From NCBI RefSeq assembly GCF_009908285.1, contig NZ_JAAARM010000038.1, positions 1 through 53,196 of the forward strand: a stretch of DNA of 53,196 nt. Reading direction: 5' to 3'. Position numbers and translations under genes: made by a program. A model generated the notes under the pieces. The model made no database searches. It had not been told where the DNA came from and saw only the letters and a program-made list of their open reading frames with translations. Origin of the DNA: Pseudomonas sp. Fl4BN1 (GTDB taxonomy: Bacteria > Pseudomonadota > Gammaproteobacteria > Pseudomonadales > Pseudomonadaceae). The first letter of the stretch is position 1. Every line of letters begins with the position of its first letter. Positions 9,029 through 16,106 of this stretch are shown piece after piece.

Positions 9029-10207
9029 CTAGCGTTCGATGGCCAGCGCCACGCCCTGGCCGCCGCCGATGCACAAGGTGGCCAGGCCTTTCTTGGCATC
9101 GCGCTTGATCATTTCATGCAGCAGGGTCACCAGCACCCGGCAGCCCGACGCGCCAATCGGGTGGCCGATGGCAATCGCGCCGCCGTTGACGTTGACCTTG
9201 CTCGCATCCCACTCCAGTTCCTTGGCCACCGACAGTGATTGCGCGGCAAAGGCTTCGTTGGCTTCGATCAGGTCCAGTTGCTCCAGGGTCCAGCCGGCCT
9301 TGTCCAGGCAGCGGCGGGTGGCCGAGACCGGGCCGATGCCCATGATCGCCGGATCAACCCCGGCATTGGCGTAGGCGGCGATTCTGGCCAGTGCCGGCAG
9401 GCCCAGGGCCCGGGCCTTGCTGGCGCCCATCAGCATCACGGCGGCGGCACCGTCGTTCAGCGACGAGGCGTTGCCGGCGGTGACACTGCCGTCTTTCTTG
9501 AACGAAGGCTTGAGCTTGCCCAGGGCCTCGGCGGTGGTGCCGGGGCGCGGTTGCTCGTCGGTGGCGAAGGTCAGTGGATCGCCCTTGCGCTGGGGAATCT
9601 GGATCGGGGTGATCTCGTCGACAAAACGCCCGGCCTCGATGGCCGCTGCGGCTTTCTGCTGGGAGGCAGCGGCGAAGGCGTCCTGGGCTTCACGGGTGAT
9701 GCCGTACTTGGTCACCAGGTTCTCGGCGGTGATGCCCATGTGGTAGTCGTTGAAGGCATCCCACAGGCCATCGCTGATCATGGTGTCGATCATCTGGCTG
9801 TGGCCCATGCGCAGGCCGGTGCGAGCACCAGGCAGCACGTAGTTGGACAGGCTCATGTTTTCCTGGCCACCGGCGATGATCACCTCGGCGTCGCCGCAGC
9901 GGATCGCTTGGGCCGCCAAGTGCAGGGCCTTGAGGCCCGAGCCGCAGACCTTGTTCAGGGTCATGGCGGGTACCGCGTGGGGCAGGCCGGCCTTGATTGC
10001 GGCCTGGCGCGCAGGGTTCTGCCCGGCGCCGGCGGTGAGCACCTGGCCCATGATCACTTCGTCCACCTGGGCCGGGTCGATGCCGGTCTGGGTGAGCAAC
10101 TGGCGGATGACCGCGGCGCCCAGGTCAACGGCGGCAATGGACGCCAGTGAGCCCTGGAAACTGCCCACGGCGGTACGGGTGGCGGCAACGATTACGACGT
10201 CTTGCAT
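9029..10207 (-). CDS. atoB: Acetyl-CoA acetyltransferase (thiolase)
   Basis: A 392-residue type II thiolase that interconverts acetoacetyl-CoA and two acetyl-CoA. The catalytic residues are visible: C88 in NKVCGSGLKA, H349 in AIAIGHPIGASG and C379 in LCIGGGQG. It is the last gene of a leftward operon with two CoA-transferase subunits, separated from the second by 14 bases. In that setting it would split the acetoacetyl-CoA made by the transferase. The 295 bases downstream to the convergent lysR stop hold no gene I can support. Confidence 0.93.
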   Translation of the reverse strand: MQDVVIVAATRTAVGSFQGSLASIAAVDLGAAVIRQLLTQTGIDPAQVDEVIMGQVLTAGAGQNPARQAAIKAGLPHAVPAMTLNKVCGSGLKALHLAAQAIRCGDAEVIIAGGQENMSLSNYVLPGARTGLRMGHSQMIDTMISDGLWDAFNDYHMGITAENLVTKYGITREAQDAFAAASQQKAAAAIEAGRFVDEITPIQIPQRKGDPLTFATDEQPRPGTTAEALGKLKPSFKKDGSVTAGNASSLNDGAAAVMLMGASKARALGLPALARIAAYANAGVDPAIMGIGPVSATRRCLDKAGWTLEQLDLIEANEAFAAQSLSVAKELEWDASKVNVNGGAIAIGHPIGASGCRVLVTLLHEMIKRDAKKGLATLCIGGGQGVALAIER

Positions 10208-10221
10208 GGTCTGGCTACTCC

Positions 10222-10881
10222 TCAGGCGAACTGCATTTCAGGCACATGGTCCGGCACGATCAGCTTGCCGGCGGTCTTGCTGACGATTTCCTCGACGCTG
10301 ACCCCGGGGGCGCGTTCCTTGAGGATGAAGGCGCCGTTCTCGATCTCCAGGTAGGCGAGGTCGGTGAGCACGCGCTTGATGCATTTTGCACCGGTCAGCG
10401 GCAGGCTGCAGCGGCTCAGCAGTTTCGATTCACCGTCTTTCGAGGCGTGGGTCATGGTGACGATGATGTTGTCGGCACCGGCCACCAGGTCCATCGCGCC
10501 GCCCATGCCCTTGACCAGCTTGCCGGGGATCATCCACGAGGCGATGTTGCCCTCGACATCGACTTCAAAGGCGCCAAGCACGGTGAGGTCGATGTGGCCG
10601 CCGCGGATCATCGCGAAGGATTCGGCGGAAGAGAAGATCGAGGCGCCGATGCGCGCGGTGACGGTTTGCTTGCCGGCGTTGATCATGTCGGCGTCGACCT
10701 GGTCTTCGGTGGGGAAGGCGCCCATGCCCAAGAGGCCGTTTTCCGATTGCAGCATGACTTCCATGCCTTCGGGGATGTAGTTGGCCACCAGGGTCGGGAT
10801 GCCGATGCCGAGGTTGACGTAGTAGCCGTCCTGCATTTCGCGGGCGACGCGCTGAGCCATTTGTTCGCGGGTAAGAGCCAT
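10222..10881 (-). CDS. dhcB: 3-oxoacid/dehydrocarnitine CoA-transferase, subunit B
   Basis: A 219-residue beta subunit of a family I CoA-transferase. The SENGLLGMGAFP motif holds E47, the catalytic glutamate that forms the CoA thioester intermediate. The gene lies between subunit A and a thiolase. The order LysR divergent from A-B-thiolase matches my recollection of the P. aeruginosa dhcR/dhcA-dhcB-atoB locus, where the enzyme acts on 3-dehydrocarnitine in carnitine catabolism. Acetoacetate:succinyl-CoA transferase (scoB/atoA) is the alternative. The family call is firm; the substrate is inferred from gene order. Confidence 0.85.
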   Translation of the reverse strand: MALTREQMAQRVAREMQDGYYVNLGIGIPTLVANYIPEGMEVMLQSENGLLGMGAFPTEDQVDADMINAGKQTVTARIGASIFSSAESFAMIRGGHIDLTVLGAFEVDVEGNIASWMIPGKLVKGMGGAMDLVAGADNIIVTMTHASKDGESKLLSRCSLPLTGAKCIKRVLTDLAYLEIENGAFILKERAPGVSVEEIVSKTAGKLIVPDHVPEMQFA

Positions 10882-10917
10882 GTTTGTTGTCCTTTTAGTC
10901 GGGCTGGGGAAGGGCGA

Positions 10918-11616
10918 TCACTTGCGCACGGTGCGCTGTTCGATGCGCTTCTCGAAGGTGCCGCAGATGACCCGGTCGACGTAGATGCCGGGGGTGTGGA
11001 TCTGCGTCGGGTCCAGCTCGCCCGGCTCGACGATTTCTTCCACTTCAACCACGGTGATCTTGCCGGCGGTGGCTGCCAGCGGGTTGAAGTTCTGTGCGGT
11101 GTGGCGATAGACCACGTTGCCGAAGTGGTCGGCTTTCCAGCCCTTGACGATGGCGAAGTCGCCGGTGATGGACTCTTCCATCAGGTAGGGACGGCCGTTG
11201 AACTCGCGGGTTTCCTTGCCGTCGGCCACCGGGGTGCCGACGCCGGTGGCGGTGAAGAAGGCCGGGATACCGGCACCGCCGGCGCGCATCTTTTCCGCCA
11301 GGGTGCCTTGGGGGGTCAGTACCACTTCGATCTCGCCGCTGAGCAGCTGTTTCTCGAACAGGGCGTTCTCACCGACGTAGGAGGCGATCACCTTGCTGAT
11401 CTGGCGGTCTTCCAGCAGCACCCCAAGGCCGAAACCGTCGACCCCGCAGTTGTTGGAAACCACGGTCAGGTCGCGGATGCCCTTGCGCTTGATCTCGGCG
11501 ATCAGGTTCTCGGGGATTCCGCACAGGCCGAAGCCGCCGGCGATCACGGTCATGCCGTCTTGCAGACCTTCCAGGGCTTCCTCGTAGGACGCCACGCGCT
11601 TATCGAAACCTGCCAT
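10918..11616 (-). CDS. dhcA: 3-oxoacid/dehydrocarnitine CoA-transferase, subunit A
   Basis: A 232-residue alpha subunit of a family I CoA-transferase. The glycine-rich CoA loop GGFGLCGIPENL lies near residue 30 and SNNCGVDGFGLG follows. An open frame continues far upstream on this strand, but the start is set at 11616 because GAGG lies 9 bases before this ATG and the protein then has the usual length. A second ATG at 11625 is possible. It is first in the operon with subunit B and thiolase and divergent from a LysR regulator. The substrate may be dehydrocarnitine or acetoacetate. Confidence 0.86.
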   Translation of the reverse strand: MAGFDKRVASYEEALEGLQDGMTVIAGGFGLCGIPENLIAEIKRKGIRDLTVVSNNCGVDGFGLGVLLEDRQISKVIASYVGENALFEKQLLSGEIEVVLTPQGTLAEKMRAGGAGIPAFFTATGVGTPVADGKETREFNGRPYLMEESITGDFAIVKGWKADHFGNVVYRHTAQNFNPLAATAGKITVVEVEEIVEPGELDPTQIHTPGIYVDRVICGTFEKRIEQRTVRK

Positions 11617-11811
11617 ATGCACCATCCTCGTTCTTGTTCGTTGGCGGCTGGCCAGCCGTTTGCGGACCAGTGTTGCGCTGCGGGATTGATTTGTTAAGTT
11701 GATTTTTAAGGTTGATTGATAAATAAAACAGCATAATCGGTGGCGCGTTAATGCTTCAGCCTCCCTCTTGCCGCTCGAAACGGGCAGTTGCGCATACCTT
11801 AGGACGATGAG

Positions 11812-12717
11812 ATGACGGTCAAGCAGATCCGGGCCTTTCTGGCGGTGGCCCACAGTTTGAGTTTTGCCGTGGCCTGTGAGCGCCTGCATTTGTCGCAGTC
11901 GGCCTTGAGCCTGACCATCAAGGCGCTGGAGCAGGGCCTGGGTGGGCGTTTGTTCAGCCGTAACACGCGCAACGTCGCACTGACTCCGGAAGGTGAGGCC
12001 CTGGTGCCGCTGGCCCGGCGCCTGATCGCCGATTGGGACAATGCCGAGGATGAAATGCGCCAGCGTTTCAGCCTGCAACGCGGGCGCGTGACCCTGGCAG
12101 CGATGCCGTCGTTTGCCGGTAACCTGCTGCCGCCGATCCTGCGCACTTTCAGGGCCCGCTATCCACAGGTCAACGTCACGGTCAACGACGTGCTCAACGA
12201 GCAAGTGCTGGAAATGGTCCGCGACCGCCAGGTGGAACTGGGGGTGGCCTTCGAGCCGCAGGACAGCAGTTCCCTGGCATTCACACCGCTGTACATCGAC
12301 CGCTTCGTTGCGGTGGTGCCGCGTGATTCGCCGCTTGCGACTCTGACCCGGATCGATTGGCAAACCTTGTTGCTGCATCCCTTCATTACCTTGCAGCGGC
12401 CCTCGACCGTGCGGGTGATGCTGGAGGAGCACCTGCGCAGCCGCGACATGCAACTGCCGGTGGAGTTTGAAAGCCATCAGCTGGCGACGGTGGGGCGCAT
12501 GGTCGCCAGTGGCCTGGGCGTCAGCGCGGTGCCGGCCCTGTGTGTCGGGCAGATGGGCGAGTTGGGCGGGCATTGCCTGATCCTCGACGAGCCGGTGGTG
12601 GAGCGGGCGATTGGCATTCTGACCCACCCCGGACACGAGCTGTCGACGGCGGCCCAGGCAATGTTCGACATCCTCCGTGCCGAGCAGTTGGACCAGCGCC
12701 TGGCCGTGGTGCCTTGA
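11812..12717 (+). CDS. LysR regulator of the CoA-transferase operon (DhcR-like)
   Basis: A 301-residue LysR-type regulator with a helix-turn-helix at about 2-60 (LHLSQSALSLTIKALEQ) and a CbbR/CysB-like effector domain. It is divergent from the CoA-transferase operon across a 195-base AT-rich gap, so it is the probable activator of that operon. This matches the position of DhcR in P. aeruginosa as I recall it. Its stop lies only 3 bases from the stop of the convergent sirtuin gene. Confidence 0.87.
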   Translation: MTVKQIRAFLAVAHSLSFAVACERLHLSQSALSLTIKALEQGLGGRLFSRNTRNVALTPEGEALVPLARRLIADWDNAEDEMRQRFSLQRGRVTLAAMPSFAGNLLPPILRTFRARYPQVNVTVNDVLNEQVLEMVRDRQVELGVAFEPQDSSSLAFTPLYIDRFVAVVPRDSPLATLTRIDWQTLLLHPFITLQRPSTVRVMLEEHLRSRDMQLPVEFESHQLATVGRMVASGLGVSAVPALCVGQMGELGGHCLILDEPVVERAIGILTHPGHELSTAAQAMFDILRAEQLDQRLAVVP

Positions 12718-12720
12718 GCC

Positions 12721-13557
12721 CTAGGCCAGGCGTTCGGCCAACAACGGCAGGAGTGTGTCGCACGGCTCGCCGAGCTTGAGGTCGAGCAGGTCATCGGCGC
12801 GGGTCTTGCCGAAGTTGATGGCCAGCAGCGGCTTGCCCTGCTCGACGATGCTGCGGCACAGGCGAAATGCCGAGAAGGCCATCAATGACGAACCCACCAC
12901 CAGCAACCCCGCCGCCTGTTGCACTGCGGCCTGGGCCCGAGCGGCGGTGGGCTGGGCGACGTTCTCGCCGAAAAACACCACGTCGGGCTTCAACCGGTCG
13001 CCCGCGCAGTAGGGGCAGCGGGGCACCTGGAAGCGTTCCTCGAACGATGGATCCAGCAGGGTATCGCCGTCCGGCGCCTGCACCGCGTCGACTCCGGCCA
13101 GGTAAGGGTTGTGCGCTTGCAGCAGGTGCTGGATCGCCTCGCGCTGGCTGCGTTGCCCGCAGTCCAGGCACAGCACCCGGTGCAGGCTGCCGTGCAGTTC
13201 GATGACGTCCAGGCTGCCGGCCTGATCGTGCAGGGCGTCGACATTCTGGGTAATCACTCCGCCAATCCGCCCGGCGGCCTGCAGCTGGGCCAGGGCCTGA
13301 TGCGCGGCATTCGGTCGGGCCTGGCGCATCCGTGGCCAGCCGAGCATGGCTCGCGCCCAGTAGCGGCGTCGGGCCTGGGGCTGGCTGAGGAACTCCTGGT
13401 ACATCATCGGTTGCTTGCCCCGGCGTACGCCGTCCTGGTCACGGTAGTCGGGGATGCCGGACGGGGTGCTGATCCCGGCCCCGGTCAGGACCATGAACGA
13501 CTGGCGGGACATCAGTTGGCAGAGGTGTTCGAAAGCATCGCTCGGGTGAGTGGTCAT
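12721..13557 (-). CDS. SIR2-family NAD-dependent protein deacylase
   Basis: A 278-residue sirtuin. The NAD-binding signature GAGISTPSGIPDYRD, TQNVDALHDQAGS, and the catalytic histidine in ELHGSLHRV are all present. A zinc ribbon is formed by CLDCG and CPYCAG, with an insertion between the pairs. VGSSLMAFSAF closes the Rossmann fold. The pattern fits class II (SIRT4-like) bacterial sirtuins rather than E. coli CobB. The start at 13557 gives a normal N-terminus; a longer frame to 13608 is probably untranslated. It converges on the LysR gene with a 3-base gap. It removes acyl groups from lysines using NAD. Confidence 0.88.
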   Translation of the reverse strand: MTTHPSDAFEHLCQLMSRQSFMVLTGAGISTPSGIPDYRDQDGVRRGKQPMMYQEFLSQPQARRRYWARAMLGWPRMRQARPNAAHQALAQLQAAGRIGGVITQNVDALHDQAGSLDVIELHGSLHRVLCLDCGQRSQREAIQHLLQAHNPYLAGVDAVQAPDGDTLLDPSFEERFQVPRCPYCAGDRLKPDVVFFGENVAQPTAARAQAAVQQAAGLLVVGSSLMAFSAFRLCRSIVEQGKPLLAINFGKTRADDLLDLKLGEPCDTLLPLLAERLA

Positions 13558-13655
13558 AGGCGCTGTCGGGCTCCTGGACGAGGGACGATGCAGCACCAAT
13601 ACCTGCAAAGCCGCCTTGGCACCAGCGATTTTCCCCAGCCGGGGCCGAGCCCGGC

Positions 13656-14675
13656 TCAGCGGCGTTTGCCGAACACCGACTTGGGCGACTGGCCGAAGAA
13701 CCGGCTGAAGGCGACGCTGAAATTGTTCGGGAAACGGTAGCCCACCTGATACCCCGCCTGGGCCACCTGGCAGCCGTTTTCCAGCAGCCGGTAGGCATGA
13801 CGCATGCGCAGCTCCAGGAGCATGCGCTGGGGCGTGGCGTCGAAGCGATAACGCAGGCCGCTCTTGAGCTTGAATTCATTGAGCCCCACCGCCGCACACA
13901 GGTAGGCCACGGTCAGCGGCTGGTCGAGCTGGGCCAGCATGATCTCGCGCACCCGCTCAAGTTTTTCCAGGTCCTGGGCACTGAATTGCGGGCTGCTCCG
14001 AGGCGCTGCCGGGGCCAGGTATCTGAGCTGTTCGCTGAGCAGGCTGAGGCAATGGATATGCCGGTCGAGGCTGGCGGTGGCGACAGGCTGGAGGCCGCCG
14101 AACAGGCTGTGGGCCAGGCTGCTGCTGGCCGCCGAGGTGCGCTGGAAAGCCAGCTGGCGCAGCTGGCCGTTGCCCAGTAGTTCGCCTGCCGTTGCCGCGC
14201 CCAGATAGGTGCCGAGCAGGCGCTCGCTGACCAGCAGGCGCAATTGCGCAACGCTGTCGCCGGCCTGGTAGCAGCGTTCGCCCTGGCTGTGCTGGAAGGC
14301 ACTGACCGTGGTGTGCCGGGCGCGAAACGCCAGGTGTGCACCGTCGCTGCTGCGATAGCCGGAGTCGCCTTGCAGGCCGAAGGTGATCACCAGCATTGCG
14401 CAGCCATGGGAGGGGCGGGTTTCCTCGATCAGCTGGCGTGTGGGCAAGTAGCGCGAGCGCACCAGCAGCAAGTCTTCACTCAGGGCCAGGTGCTCGCAAT
14501 AGCACTGGCCGAGGGCTTCCGGCAGTTGCTGGCGGCTCCAGCCATCGGCGCGGGCGAGGCACAGGCGAGGGTCGTCGGAGGTGACCCGATACGACTGCGA
14601 CAGGTTCGGTGACGAGGCCAAGATGCCGATCTCCCCAGGGGCGCCGAGGCGCAGATGAATGGATCCGTTGTGCAT
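13656..14675 (-). CDS. AraC-family regulator, PchR-like
   Basis: A 339-residue AraC/XylS-type regulator. The C-terminal 100 residues hold two helix-turn-helix motifs with LNEFKLKSGLRYRF, characteristic of the PchR branch that senses siderophores, and a second in GYQVGYRFPNNFSVAF. The N-terminal region is a variable ligand-binding domain. The start at 14675 was chosen because the protein then has PchR-like length; the frame stays open to 14858. It is divergent from a SAM methyltransferase at 14912, its likely target. No siderophore genes are in the window, so the ligand is unknown. An inverted repeat at 13637-13656 overlaps its stop. Confidence 0.85.
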   Translation of the reverse strand: MHNGSIHLRLGAPGEIGILASSPNLSQSYRVTSDDPRLCLARADGWSRQQLPEALGQCYCEHLALSEDLLLVRSRYLPTRQLIEETRPSHGCAMLVITFGLQGDSGYRSSDGAHLAFRARHTTVSAFQHSQGERCYQAGDSVAQLRLLVSERLLGTYLGAATAGELLGNGQLRQLAFQRTSAASSSLAHSLFGGLQPVATASLDRHIHCLSLLSEQLRYLAPAAPRSSPQFSAQDLEKLERVREIMLAQLDQPLTVAYLCAAVGLNEFKLKSGLRYRFDATPQRMLLELRMRHAYRLLENGCQVAQAGYQVGYRFPNNFSVAFSRFFGQSPKSVFGKRR

Positions 14676-14911
14676 ATGAACACAGATGATAAGCGTTCGC
14701 GTTAGTCGATAGCATGTTCCCGCTCGTACCGTCAGCGCAAGTTGCAGGCACTGCGCGCCCCTCGTGTGCTGGAGATCAGCCTGCGCGCAAACGCAGTGGC
14801 CGGCGCTGATGGGTCGGTCATGAAGAATTGCCCGGAGGGCAACAGCTCGCCACGGCAAAGCGCCCCGCGCTTGAGCGTGCGCATTCGACTCATTCCCAGG
14901 AAGGCCCCGAC

Positions 14912-15973
14912 ATGAATACTCAACTCAGCCCCGCATCGACCTCCAGCCTGAGCACCCCCCATCCCATGCAGCCCTATTGGGATCTGAACCTGGCGGCGGT
15001 GCAGGCCGAAGCCCTGGACCTGGCCCTGGAATGGCAACTGTTCGAGTGGCTGGTGCAGCCAGCCAATGCCGCCGAGGTTGCCGCGCACTTGCAACTCGAT
15101 CCAGGCAATACCGGGCACTGGCTGGAATTGCTCTGGGCCCTGCAACTGCTGGAACGGGACCCAGGACCGATGCCGCGCTACTGGCCCACGGCGCTGGCCC
15201 GGGACTATCTGTGCAGCACTTCGTCCCTGAACTGTGGCGCGGCCTGGCGCTTTCGCCTGCGTGGTCTGCGGCAATTTGCCGGGCAGTTGGGACAACAACT
15301 GCGCAGCGGCCAGCCGGCCACGCCACTGCCGGACCCGGCGCGAAGCGTCGAACAGTGGACTGCGGCGGCGCGGGTGCAGATCGCCCAGGAGCAGCAGGCG
15401 GTCACCTGCGATGTGGCGCTGCGGCTGCTGGCGCGGATTCCCGAGATGGCCAGTGCCAGGCAGTTGCTCGACCTGGGCGGCGGCCCGGGTTATGTGGCGC
15501 TTGCCCTGGCCCGCGAGTACCCGCAGCTACGGGCGACGGTTTTCGATTTTGCGCCGACCGTGGCAGTGGCGGCGCAGAACATCCGCCAGGCGGGCCTTGA
15601 GGCACGGGTTGGGGTACTCGGGGGTGACCTGGCGGTGGACGACATCGGCCAGGGTTATGACCTGATCTGGTGCTCCTCGGTGCTGCATTTCGTCCCGGAC
15701 CTGGCGGCGACCCTGGCCAGGATCCACGCGGCCCTGCGTCCTGGCGGAGTGCTGGTCAGCGCCCATGCGGAATGCCCCGGCGATACACGGACGGCGCAAC
15801 GGGTACTGACCTATTACCTGTCGATGCAGATGCTCGGGCGCCGGGTGAGTGACCAGGGTGAGTTGCAGGAGGCGCTGCACGCCAGTGGTTTTCGCAGCGT
15901 CGAAACCCTGGGCGAAGTGGCGTTCGCGGTGGCCCCGGTGACGGTGCTGGTGGCGCGTCGGGGCGAGCGTTGA
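14912..15973 (+). CDS. SAM-dependent methyltransferase (O-methyltransferase-like)
   Basis: A 353-residue class I methyltransferase. Residues 1-120 form a helical, winged-helix-like dimerisation domain as in acetylserotonin/hydroxyindole O-methyltransferases. LLDLGGGPGY at about 185-194 is SAM motif I, and CSSVLHFVPD and LRPGGVLV follow as later motifs. AGGAAGG precedes the ATG at 14912. The gene is divergent from a PchR-like regulator across 236 bases, which suggests regulated production of a small methylated metabolite or metallophore. The substrate cannot be told from sequence. No other biosynthetic genes adjoin it. Confidence 0.85.
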   Translation: MNTQLSPASTSSLSTPHPMQPYWDLNLAAVQAEALDLALEWQLFEWLVQPANAAEVAAHLQLDPGNTGHWLELLWALQLLERDPGPMPRYWPTALARDYLCSTSSLNCGAAWRFRLRGLRQFAGQLGQQLRSGQPATPLPDPARSVEQWTAAARVQIAQEQQAVTCDVALRLLARIPEMASARQLLDLGGGPGYVALALAREYPQLRATVFDFAPTVAVAAQNIRQAGLEARVGVLGGDLAVDDIGQGYDLIWCSSVLHFVPDLAATLARIHAALRPGGVLVSAHAECPGDTRTAQRVLTYYLSMQMLGRRVSDQGELQEALHASGFRSVETLGEVAFAVAPVTVLVARRGER

Positions 15974-16067
15974 GGGCGCATCGGCGATCGGCGTCTTGCA
16001 ACTGCTGTGCTGCGCAGCCAGTAGGCCGCAACGCCCCTGCGCCTGCAGTTGTTTCTGCTGATGCCGG

Positions 16068-16098
16068 GCACTGCGGGTCAGGTGCTGACCCGCAGTGC
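16068..16098. terminator. 13-bp perfect hairpin between convergent genes
   Basis: GCACTGCGGGTCA and TGACCCGCAGTGC are perfect complements across a 5-base loop. The element lies between the convergent ends of the methyltransferase (15973) and sulfatase (16107) genes. No T-run is seen on either strand, so a bidirectional terminator or RNA-stabilising stem is the likely role. Confidence 0.5.
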
Positions 16099-16106
16099 GA
16101 GAGGCC

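Noticed and set aside
10147..11697. A 516-codon open frame on the plus strand across the CoA-transferase operon
   Set aside because: It is antisense to three well-supported genes. Its composition (many Gly, Ala, His, Asp, Val) is that of a high-GC shadow frame.
14680..14720. Fur box upstream of the PchR-like gene
   Set aside because: Only about half of the symmetric positions match, too few to claim a site.
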